A stretch of DNA of 36,514 nt from Sulfuritalea sp. GTDB lineage: Bacteria; Pseudomonadota; Gammaproteobacteria; Burkholderiales; Rhodocyclaceae. The position numbers and the translations under genes were made by a program. The stretch lies in assembly GCA_022842325.1 (NCBI GenBank), contig JALHPU010000039.1, positions 1-36,514 on the forward strand, given 5' to 3'. Numbering within the stretch: the first letter of the stretch is position 1; the number at the start of each line of letters is the position of its first letter. This document shows positions 8,764-17,761 of the stretch, piece by piece. The notes beneath the pieces were generated by a model. That model searched no databases. It was given only the letters and a program-made list of their open reading frames with translations, and was not told the DNA's origin.

Positions 8764-11700
8764 TTATCGGGGTTGAGTCATGCGGCTTTGCATCACCGCG
8801 TAGTAGAGAACCGGGATCACCACCAGCGTCAGCATGGTGGACACGAAAATGCCGAAGATCAGCGACAGCGCCAGACCGGCGAAGATCGGATCATCGACGA
8901 TGAACAGCGCGCCGAGCATGGCCGCGAGGCCGGTCAGCACGATGGGTTTGGCGCGCACCGCGGCGGCCTGGATCACGGCCTCGGCGAAGTCCATGCCGCC
9001 GGCGACCTGCTCGTTGATGAAGTCGACCAGCAGGATGGAATTGCGCACGATGATGCCGGCCAGCGCGATCATGCCGATCATCGAGGTCGCCGTATATTGC
9101 GCGCCGAACAGCGCGTGGCCCGGCATGACGCCGATGATGGTGAGCGGGATCGGCGCCATGATGATCAGCGGCACCAGGTAGCTCTTGAACTGCGCCACTA
9201 CCAGCAGGTAGATCAGGATCAGGCCAACGGCATAGGCCGCGCCCATGTCGCGGAAGGTTTCGAAGGTCACCTGCCATTCGCCGTCCCACTTGATCGAATA
9301 CTGGGCGTAGGGATCCTTGGGCTGCTTGAAAAAGTATTCGCCCAGCGTGCCGCCCTGCGGCAGTGAAATGCCGGCCAGCTTGTTGCGGATGTCGAACATG
9401 CCGTACAGCGGCGAGTCGAGCTTGCCGCCCATGTCGCCGGTGACGAAGACCACCGGCAGCAGGTCCTTGTGATAGATCACCTTTTCGCGCAGCGTGCGCT
9501 TGACCTCGACCACCTCGGAGACCGGCACCAGCGCGCCATCGCGGCCGCGCAGCTTGAGCTTGAGCAACTGGTCGATGCTGTTCTGGCGCTCGGCCGGCAG
9601 CACGATGCGCACCGGGATTTCGTACTTGGCGTCGCCGTCATGCACCGGCGTCACGTCCTCGCCGGACAATCCCATGCGCACCACGTCGACAATGTCCTTC
9701 TGCGCCACGCCGAGCAGCGCCGCCTTGGCCTGTGACACGCGCAGCACCAGTTTGTCCGCGTCCTCGTCGACCGTGTCGTCCACGCCGATGATGTCCGCCG
9801 TACCCTCGAACGCGGCGCGCACCTGCTTCGCCACGGCGATCTGGCCGGCATAGTCGGGACCGTAGATTTCGGCGACGATCGGCGACATCACCGGCGGGCC
9901 CGGCGGCACTTCGACCACCTTGGCATTGCCGCCGTGCTTGAGCGCCACGGCGACGACGCGGTCGCGTACCGAAACGGCGATCTCGTGGCTCTGGCGGTCT
10001 CGATGCTTGGCACCGACCAGATTGACCTGGATGTCACCCATTTCCGGCGCACTGCGCAGGTAGTACTGGCGCACCAGTCCATTAAAGTTGATCGGCGCGG
10101 CGGTGCCGGCATAAGCCTGGTAATCGGCGACTTCCGGAATCTGCGCGATCTCGGCCGAGATTTCGCGCAGCACTTTCGCGGTTTCCTCGAGCGGCGTGCC
10201 GACCGGCATGTCGAGCACGATCTGGAACTCGCTCTTGTTGTCGAAGGGCAGCATCTTCAGCACCACCAGCTTGAAAAAGCCGAGGCTGACCGAGGCCAGG
10301 ATCGCGACGAGGATGCCGATCCACAGCTTGCGCCGTGCGGCCTGGCCGGTACGCGGATCGAGCAGCGGCGTCATGAGACGGCGGAAGAAGCGGTCGAGCT
10401 TGCCGGTCAGCGGATCGGCATGGGCTCCGCCGCTGCCGTGGCCGGCCGGCTTCATCATCTTCAGGGCGAGCCAGGGCGTGATGACGAAGGCAATCGCCAG
10501 CGAAATGAACATGCCCATCGAGGCATTGATCGGAATCGGGCTCATGTAGGGGCCCATCAGGCCGGTGACGAAGGCCATCGGCAGCAGCGCCGCGATCACC
10601 GTGAAGGTGGCGAGGATGGTCGGGCCGCCGACTTCATCGACGGCGGGCGGAATGATCTGCCACAGCGGCTTCTCAGGGTGCAGCAGGGTCCAGCGATGGA
10701 TGTTCTCCACCACCACGATGGCGTCATCCACCAGGATGCCGATGGAGAAAATCAGCGCGAACAGCGAAACGCGATTGAGCGTGAAGCCCCAGGCCCAGGA
10801 GGCGAACAGCGTCGCCGCCAGTGTCAGCGTCACCGCGGCGCCGACGATCACGGCCTCGCGCTTGCCCAATGCGAACAGCACCAGCAGCACGACGAACATC
10901 GTGGCGAAGACCAGCTTGCCGATCAGCTTTTGCGCCTTGTCGGTGGCGGTGGCGCCGTAGTTGCGCGTCACGGTGAATTCGACGCCCTCCGGAATCACCG
11001 TACCCTTGAGCGCCTCGGCGCGGGCGATCACCGCTTCGGCGACGTCGGCGGCATTGACGCCGGGCTTCTTCGACACCGACAAGGTCACTGCCGGAAATTC
11101 ACCCTTGCGGTCACCGTGCCAGACATAACGCGACGGCTGATCGGCGCCGTCGACCACCTGGGCGACGTCCGCCAGGTACACCGGCTTCTTCTCGAAGACG
11201 CCGACCACCAGACGCTTCACGTCGGCCGCGGACTCGATGTAGGTGCCGGTCTGCACCAGGATTTCGCGGCTGCCGGCGACCAGGCTGCCGGCCGGCTGCG
11301 AGGCGTTCGACACCTGCAGCGCGGCCTTGAGGTCCTGCGCGGTGATGCCGTGCGCATTCATGCGGTCGGCGTCCATCACCACGCGGATCACGTGGCCGGG
11401 GCCGCCGATGGTGGCGACGTCGCGCGTGCCGGGGATGCGCTTGAGGTCGATCTCGGCGGCGCGCGCCACCTGCTGCATCTCGAAGGCCGACTTGGCCGGA
11501 TCCGCGCTGTGGAAAGTCAGCGTGACGATGGGCACGTCGTCGATGCCCTTGGGCTTGACGATCGGATCGAGCACGCCGAGGTTGGGCGAGAGCCAATCCT
11601 TGTGCGAATTGATCGTGTCGTAGAGCCGCACCAGGGCCTGGATCGGGTCTTCGCCGACCTCGAACTGCACGGTGATCACCGCCATGCCGGGACGCGACAC

Positions 11701-11955
11701 CGAGTACACGTGCTCGATGCCGGCGATACGCGACAGCACCTGCTCGGCCGGCCGCGCCACCAGCGCCTCGACATCGCGCGCTGCCGCACCCGGGAAGGGC
11801 ACGAAGACGTTGGCCATGGTGACGTTGATCTGCGGCTCTTCCTCGCGCGGCGTGATCAGCGTCGCGCCGATGCCGAGCAAAAGCGCGATCAGGGCGATCA
11901 GGGGCGTCAGGGAATTCCTGAGGAAATACTCCGCGATGCGGCCGGAAATGCCCAT
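8764..11955 (-). CDS. RND efflux pump permease (inner-membrane transporter)
   Basis: A 1063-residue pump of the resistance-nodulation-division superfamily, which exports compounds across the envelope using the proton gradient. The N-terminal membrane helix (about 15-34) is followed by the large periplasmic domain with FPGAAARDVEALVARPAEQ and QFEVGEDP. Membrane segment 4 carries the proton-relay pair D410-D411 in GILVDDAIVVVENIHR. A second periplasmic repeat and six-helix bundle follow, ending with GIIVRNSILLVDFINE and VIPVLYY. Full length, no frameshift. Membership of the CzcA (metal) or HAE (organic) branch cannot be settled by eye. GGAGG precedes the ATG. It sits 14 bases after the adaptor gene. 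No outer-membrane channel gene is nearby, so it probably shares one encoded elsewhere. Confidence 0.93.
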   Translation of the reverse strand: MGISGRIAEYFLRNSLTPLIALIALLLGIGATLITPREEEPQINVTMANVFVPFPGAAARDVEALVARPAEQVLSRIAGIEHVYSVSRPGMAVITVQFEVGEDPIQALVRLYDTINSHKDWLSPNLGVLDPIVKPKGIDDVPIVTLTFHSADPAKSAFEMQQVARAAEIDLKRIPGTRDVATIGGPGHVIRVVMDADRMNAHGITAQDLKAALQVSNASQPAGSLVAGSREILVQTGTYIESAADVKRLVVGVFEKKPVYLADVAQVVDGADQPSRYVWHGDRKGEFPAVTLSVSKKPGVNAADVAEAVIARAEALKGTVIPEGVEFTVTRNYGATATDKAQKLIGKLVFATMFVVLLVLFALGKREAVIVGAAVTLTLAATLFASWAWGFTLNRVSLFALIFSIGILVDDAIVVVENIHRWTLLHPEKPLWQIIPPAVDEVGGPTILATFTVIAALLPMAFVTGLMGPYMSPIPINASMGMFISLAIAFVITPWLALKMMKPAGHGSGGAHADPLTGKLDRFFRRLMTPLLDPRTGQAARRKLWIGILVAILASVSLGFFKLVVLKMLPFDNKSEFQIVLDMPVGTPLEETAKVLREISAEIAQIPEVADYQAYAGTAAPINFNGLVRQYYLRSAPEMGDIQVNLVGAKHRDRQSHEIAVSVRDRVVAVALKHGGNAKVVEVPPGPPVMSPIVAEIYGPDYAGQIAVAKQVRAAFEGTADIIGVDDTVDEDADKLVLRVSQAKAALLGVAQKDIVDVVRMGLSGEDVTPVHDGDAKYEIPVRIVLPAERQNSIDQLLKLKLRGRDGALVPVSEVVEVKRTLREKVIYHKDLLPVVFVTGDMGGKLDSPLYGMFDIRNKLAGISLPQGGTLGEYFFKQPKDPYAQYSIKWDGEWQVTFETFRDMGAAYAVGLILIYLLVVAQFKSYLVPLIIMAPIPLTIIGVMPGHALFGAQYTATSMIGMIALAGIIVRNSILLVDFINEQVAGGMDFAEAVIQAAAVRAKPIVLTGLAAMLGALFIVDDPIFAGLALSLIFGIFVSTMLTLVVIPVLYYAVMQSRMTQPR

Positions 11956-11969
11956 GGCAGCCTCCGGCT

Positions 11970-13046
11970 TCAGCGAGTTGCGGCGGGAGTGGCCGCCTTG
12001 AGTTCGATGCCGGTCTTCAGCGGCGTCAAGCTGACCCGCTCGCCGGAATTGATGCCGGCGAGGACTTCGATTTCACCGCCTGCCACAGCCTCGCCGAGGC
12101 GGATCTGGCGCAGGCGGGCACCGCCCTTGTCGTCGACCACATAGACCGCAGTGACCTCGCCGCGGCGCAGGACGGCGGCCGGCGGAACGGTGAGTTTCTT
12201 CGCCTGGCCGATCGTGAAATGGGCGCGGGCGTAACTTCCGGGCACCACGCCCTCGATGTTTTCCGGCAGATAGAGGCGTGCGGTAGCCGTGTGGCTGCGC
12301 GCATCCACCGTCGGCAGGATTTCGATGCGTTGCACGTCGATCCAGCGCCCGCTCTCGGGAAATTCGATGCGCGCACGCGTGGATTTCTTCAACTCGGCCA
12401 GCTTGTATTGCGGCAGGCTGGCAATCACGCGCAGGCCCTTGGGGTCGAACAGCGTGATCAGCGGCAGGCCGGGTGTGGCCATTTCGCCCGGCTCGACATG
12501 GCGCTGGGCCACCACGCCGGCAATCGGTGCCGTCACCGTGCCGTGCGAGGCGCCGGCGCCGGAAGCGGCTGCGGAACCCTGGGCGGACTTGAATGCCGCT
12601 GCCGCCTGGTCCAGCGCGGCCTGGCTGATGAACTTCTGCGCATGCAGATTTTTCGATCGCTCGTAGGCCGCGCCGGCCTGCGCCAGGTTGGCCCGGGCGG
12701 CGGCATCGGAACCGGCGGCCTCGCGCGCATCGAGACGCAGCAGGAGTTCGCCCTGCTTCACGCGCTGGCCGGCATCGACGCGCACTTCGAGCACGCGGCC
12801 GGAGATCTGCGCCGCCACCGTGGCCTGGCGCACGGCTTCGACGGTGGCCTCGACCGGAAAGCCGAGATCGACGTCGCGCGCTTGCACCACGACACTGGTC
12901 GGCGCCGCGTCCCGCCGGGGGACTTCCTTCGGGGCGTCGGCCGCAATAGAAGAACTGCTCGCCGGCAAAAAGCCGACGAGCAGAAAACCAAGGGCGGTCA
13001 GGAGGAGGAGAGAGCCCTTGGGAAAGAAGCGGGTAAGTTTCATCAT
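11970..13046 (-). CDS. RND efflux periplasmic adaptor (membrane fusion protein)
   Basis: A 358-residue HlyD/AcrA-type adaptor that links the RND pump to an outer-membrane channel. The N-terminus MMKLTRFFPKGSLLLLTALG begins a signal peptide or membrane anchor. The split lipoyl domain is seen as ISGRVLEVRVDAGQRVKQGELLLRLD and GTVTAPIAGVVAQRHVEPGE. Between them is an Ala-rich alpha hairpin (NLAQAGAAYERSKNLHAQKFISQAAL, split over two helices). The beta-barrel domain follows with RIEFPESGRWIDV and TATARLYLPEN. It is the first gene of the operon. The start is uncertain: 13046 or 13043 are both ATG without a clear ribosome binding site, and the leader overlaps an AT-rich palindrome. Confidence 0.9.
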   Translation of the reverse strand: MMKLTRFFPKGSLLLLTALGFLLVGFLPASSSSIAADAPKEVPRRDAAPTSVVVQARDVDLGFPVEATVEAVRQATVAAQISGRVLEVRVDAGQRVKQGELLLRLDAREAAGSDAAARANLAQAGAAYERSKNLHAQKFISQAALDQAAAAFKSAQGSAAASGAGASHGTVTAPIAGVVAQRHVEPGEMATPGLPLITLFDPKGLRVIASLPQYKLAELKKSTRARIEFPESGRWIDVQRIEILPTVDARSHTATARLYLPENIEGVVPGSYARAHFTIGQAKKLTVPPAAVLRRGEVTAVYVVDDKGGARLRQIRLGEAVAGGEIEVLAGINSGERVSLTPLKTGIELKAATPAATR

Positions 13047-13054
13047 CAATATCA

Positions 13055-13070
13055 GTATATTCTTATATAC
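13055..13070. promoter_or_regulatory. Possible operator of the efflux operon
   Basis: GTATAT (13055-13060) and ATATAC (13065-13070) form a perfect inverted repeat with a TCTT centre, eight bases upstream of the adaptor start in locally AT-rich sequence. AT-rich dyads of this kind are bound by ArsR-family repressors, and the same position would cover a -10 region. No regulator gene is adjacent, so the binding protein is unknown. Confidence 0.4.
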
Positions 13071-13226
13071 GTAAAAATCAAGTGAAAGCAATGAAATTTC
13101 GCGTTAATCACTGCCCGGCATTGCCGCACCGCGCACCCTGCCGAGGCCATAGCGATCGCATGCTCGCCTGATCATGGCAAATGGATGAATGAATGGAAGC
13201 CACTGTTTCATAACAGATATGCCTGG

Positions 13227-13240
13227 TTGATTGGAGTTAA
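13227..13240 (+). promoter_or_regulatory. Weak FNR/Dnr-like box upstream of nirS
   Basis: TTGAT-TGGA-GTTAA resembles the TTGAT-N4-ATCAA target of the FNR/Dnr family that switches on denitrification genes under low oxygen and nitric oxide. The first half is perfect; the second matches three of five bases. It lies 85 bases before the nirS start. No other site looked better in 13047-13324. Confidence 0.3.
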
Positions 13241-13261
13241 GGACTTGAGCGTGGGTTTTGA

Positions 13262-15067
<1,806 letters not shown>

Positions 15068-15091
15068 GTCGTCGCATCGGCTGCAAACGGA

Positions 15092-15117
15092 ACGGGGGCC
15101 ACGGCCCCCGTTTTTTT
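15092..15117 (+). terminator. Rho-independent terminator of nirS
   Basis: ACGGGGGCC (15092-15100) pairs with GGCCCCCGT (15103-15111), followed by seven T residues (15111-15117), 25 bases after the nirS stop. In practice the innermost pairs open to form the loop. It is the clearest terminator in the window. Confidence 0.92.
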
Positions 15118-15135
15118 ATGGCGAAGGCGTGAGGA

Positions 15136-15507
15136 TCACGCGCCGGGCTGCGCCGTCAGCGCATAGTCGGCCATCGCCGCAAGCACGGTTTCCGCCTCGC
15201 CCACCGGCGCAGCGAGTTCGATGACCAGGCCCGGGTGACGGTCCATGGCATTCGCTGCCAGTTGCGGCAGATCCTTCTTCACATGGCTGCCGGCGGCCAT
15301 GAAGATCGGCACCACGACGATCTGCGTCGCGCCCTGGTCCACCAGGCAGTCGACCCCCTCATCGAAGCTCGGCCGCATCAGTTCGAGAAAGCCCGGCTCG
15401 ACCAGGGCCTTCGGGTCACGCGACTTGATCGCGGCGCGGATGCGATGAAAAGGCTCAGCCCACTCCGGATTGCGCGCGCCATGGCCATAGAGCAGGATTG
15501 CCTTCAC
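15136..15507 (-). CDS. cbiX: CbiX-type sirohydrochlorin chelatase (single-domain)
   Basis: A 123-residue protein of the CbiX/SirB class II chelatase family, which inserts cobalt or iron (sometimes nickel) into sirohydrochlorin. The start LLYGHGARNPEW carries the first metal-binding His of the family (LxxHGSR-like). The second conserved His is in PIFMAAGSHVKKDLP. The short length fits the archaeal-type single-domain form. It starts with GTG at 15507, overlapping the MFS stop by four bases (GTGA), so it is translationally coupled as the last gene of the minus-strand operon. It converges on nirS. A link to siroheme or heme d1 supply is inference only; it could serve B12 or siroheme. Confidence 0.8.
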   Translation of the reverse strand: MKAILLYGHGARNPEWAEPFHRIRAAIKSRDPKALVEPGFLELMRPSFDEGVDCLVDQGATQIVVVPIFMAAGSHVKKDLPQLAANAMDRHPGLVIELAAPVGEAETVLAAMADYALTAQPGA

Positions 15508-16778
15508 TTCGTGTCCCCAGTTTTCCAGATGTTGCGGCAGCCGGTTTCCCGGACGAACAGCGTCGCGATCCATCCGGCGACCGCCGCAGCCGTCAATAGC
15601 AGCATGCCGTTGCGCCAGTCGCCCGCCGAATAGATGCGCACGCCAGCCTCCATTCTGCCATCCCAGGTGCGCTCCATGAGCCAACCGACCATCGGTTGCA
15701 GGATCGCCGGACCAAGGAAGATGCCGACATTCACCACGCTGGTAGCCATGCCCGAGAGCTGCGGCGGATTGACTTCCTTGGCGCTGGCCCAGGACAGCGT
15801 GAAGCCCGCCGTGGCGAGGCCCATCATGATGCACAGGCCATAAGTTGCCGCCAGCGGCAGGGCGCCGTCGGCACGCCAGGTCGCCCACAGCCACACGCCC
15901 CAGCCCAGCACATGCAGGCCGGAAACCGCCAGCGCCACCGACTTGCGCCGCCCCACGGCATCCGAGACACGGCCCCACAAGGCAGAGCCGACCGCAAAAC
16001 CGAGGAAGTAAATGCTCACATGATTGGAGGCGACCGCGCGCGACATGGCGTGCATCTGCGTCAGGTAGGGCACCGCCCAGAGGCCGGCGAAGGTAAAGAA
16101 GGCGCCGGACAGCCCGGTGTTGGCGAAGAAGCCGGGCCAGGTGGCGCGGTTCTTCAGCACCGAGACCAGACCGGACAGCCATGCTGTGCGATCGACCTTG
16201 CCGGCCGGGGTTTCGATCACCCAGGCGCGGCTGGCGAAGGCCAGCGCGATGGACAGGATGCCGACCACCACAAAGACCTGGCGCCAGCCGGCAGCCTGGG
16301 TTGCCCAGGCCAGCGGTGCGCCGGCCAGGATCGAACCGAGGTTGCCGATCAGCATGCACAGGCCGGTCAGGGTGGCGAAGCGGCGTTCCTCGAAACCGAT
16401 CGCCAGCAGTTTCAGCATGGCGATGAAAGTCACCGAGACGCCGAGGCCGACCAGGGTGCGGCCGACAAAGGCCAGTTCGAAACTCGGCGCCAAACCGAAC
16501 AGGATCGCGCCGGCACCGGCCACCAGCCCGCCCCACCAGAGGATGCGGCGCGGCCCCAGGGTGTCGGCCAGCACCCCGGTGGGAATCTGCATCAGTGTGT
16601 AGACGTAGAAGTAGGTCGCCGCCAGGGTGCCGAGCTGCGCGCCGCCGATGGCGAAGCTGACCTGCAGGTCGCCGGAGATCGCCGCCGGCGCCACGCGATG
16701 GAAGAAGGACAGCAGGTAGGCGGCAATCGCGACGCCAAGGCCGAGCATCACGGCCGGCCGCGTAACGCCCGCGCTCAT
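15504..16778 (-). CDS. Major facilitator superfamily transporter
   Basis: A 424-residue inner-membrane protein with about twelve hydrophobic segments. The loop between segments 2 and 3 reads GVLADTLGPRRILWWGG, the MFS signature, and the counterpart in the second half is WGRVSDAVGRRKSVAL. Other marks are SFFHRVAPAAISGDL near the N-terminus and GRTLVGLGVSVTFIAMLKLL. The substrate cannot be read; it lacks the nitrate signature of NarK despite being near nirS. The ATG at 16778 overlaps the stop of the dehydrogenase gene (ATGA). It therefore probably handles a compound related to that enzyme and to the TRAP system upstream. Confidence 0.87.
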   Translation of the reverse strand: MSAGVTRPAVMLGLGVAIAAYLLSFFHRVAPAAISGDLQVSFAIGGAQLGTLAATYFYVYTLMQIPTGVLADTLGPRRILWWGGLVAGAGAILFGLAPSFELAFVGRTLVGLGVSVTFIAMLKLLAIGFEERRFATLTGLCMLIGNLGSILAGAPLAWATQAAGWRQVFVVVGILSIALAFASRAWVIETPAGKVDRTAWLSGLVSVLKNRATWPGFFANTGLSGAFFTFAGLWAVPYLTQMHAMSRAVASNHVSIYFLGFAVGSALWGRVSDAVGRRKSVALAVSGLHVLGWGVWLWATWRADGALPLAATYGLCIMMGLATAGFTLSWASAKEVNPPQLSGMATSVVNVGIFLGPAILQPMVGWLMERTWDGRMEAGVRIYSAGDWRNGMLLLTAAAVAGWIATLFVRETGCRNIWKTGDTK

Positions 16779-17749
16779 CGCCAGGCGTCGGGGTTGAGCA
16801 GGTTGGGCGGACGCTGGCCGGAAAGCGCAGCAATCAGGTTGTCGGCTGCGGTCATCGCCATGGCCATGCGCGTCGCGCGCGAACCCGACCCGATGTGTGG
16901 CGTCAAAGTAACATTGTCGAGTTCGAGGAAACCGGGATTGAGCTTCGGCTCGCCCTCGAAAACATCGAGCGCGGCACCGGAAAGTCGGCGCTGGCGCAAC
17001 GCCGATATCAGCGCCGCATCATCGACAATGCCGCCGCGGGCGACGTTGATCAGGTGCGCGGAAGGCTTCATCAGCGCCAACTCGGCCGCGCCGATGACGT
17101 GATGGCTTTCCGGGGAATAGGGCAGCAGCAGCACGAGAAAATCCGCCTCGCGCAGCAGGGTCTGCTTGTCCACCCAGCGCGCCCGGCAGGCGGCTTCCTT
17201 GTCCTCCGGCAGCCGACTGCGGTTGTGGTAGATCACCGTCATGTCGAAGCCCAACGCGCGCCGCGCCACCGTCTGGCCGATGCGCCCCATGCCGAGGATG
17301 CCGAGCGTGGCGTGATGCACGTCGCTGCCCAGCCAGTCCATCATGCGAAAGCCCGGCCAGTCGCCGGCGCGCAGCCAGCGCTCCGCGGCCGGCAGGCTCC
17401 GCGCCGTTGACATCAGCAGCGCCCAGGCCAGGTCGGCGGTGGTGTCGTCGAGCACGCCGGGTGTGTTGGTCGCCATGACGCCGGCCTTGGTACAGGCGGC
17501 GAGGTCGATGTTGTTATAGCCGACCGCGAAGTTGCAGACGGCCTTGAGGCCGGGCGCCGCCGCAAGCACCTCCGGCGTAATCGGGTCGTTGCCGGCGGTC
17601 AGGGCGCCGGCCTTGCCGGCCAGGCGCGCCTTGAGACCTTCGACGCCGAGCACCGCATCGGACTGGTTGTCATCGACATCGAAGTGCTGCCGCAGGCGCT
17701 CCAGCACTTCGGGAAAGACTTCGCGGGCTACCAGAATTTTTGGTTTCAT
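16775..17749 (-). CDS. D-2-hydroxyacid dehydrogenase (glyoxylate/hydroxypyruvate reductase type)
   Basis: A 324-residue cytoplasmic NAD(P)-dependent enzyme that interconverts 2-oxo acids and D-2-hydroxy acids. The cofactor loop is GILGMGRIGQTVARRALGF. The catalytic Arg is in NVARGGIVDD, the Glu in DVFEGEP and the His in LTPHIGSGSRATR. The N-terminal substrate-binding part has VCNFAVGYNNIDLAA and TNTPGVLDDTTADLAWALL. This resembles GhrB/GyaR enzymes acting on glyoxylate or hydroxypyruvate; the exact substrate is open. A GTG at 17761, directly after the dctM stop, is an alternative start adding four residues. It is embedded in the TRAP operon, which suggests that the imported substrate or its product is a 2-oxo or 2-hydroxy acid. 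Confidence 0.88.
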   Translation of the reverse strand: MKPKILVAREVFPEVLERLRQHFDVDDNQSDAVLGVEGLKARLAGKAGALTAGNDPITPEVLAAAPGLKAVCNFAVGYNNIDLAACTKAGVMATNTPGVLDDTTADLAWALLMSTARSLPAAERWLRAGDWPGFRMMDWLGSDVHHATLGILGMGRIGQTVARRALGFDMTVIYHNRSRLPEDKEAACRARWVDKQTLLREADFLVLLLPYSPESHHVIGAAELALMKPSAHLINVARGGIVDDAALISALRQRRLSGAALDVFEGEPKLNPGFLELDNVTLTPHIGSGSRATRMAMAMTAADNLIAALSGQRPPNLLNPDAWR

Positions 17750-17761
17750 TGTCCTTGCCAC

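Noticed and set aside
9934..12144. A 736-codon open frame opposite the RND pump gene
   Set aside because: His/Arg/Asp-rich translation with no family resemblance; it mirrors the codon pattern of the real gene on the other strand, as is usual in GC-rich DNA.
15504..16778. NarK-type nitrate/nitrite transporter, because nirS is next to it
   Set aside because: The nitrate signature of NarK is absent. The gene is tied to the TRAP operon by overlap and points away from nirS regulation.
15136..16833. A 565-codon frame joining CbiX to an N-terminal extension
   Set aside because: Its first part is the MFS gene read out of frame. The real arrangement is two genes overlapping by GTGA.
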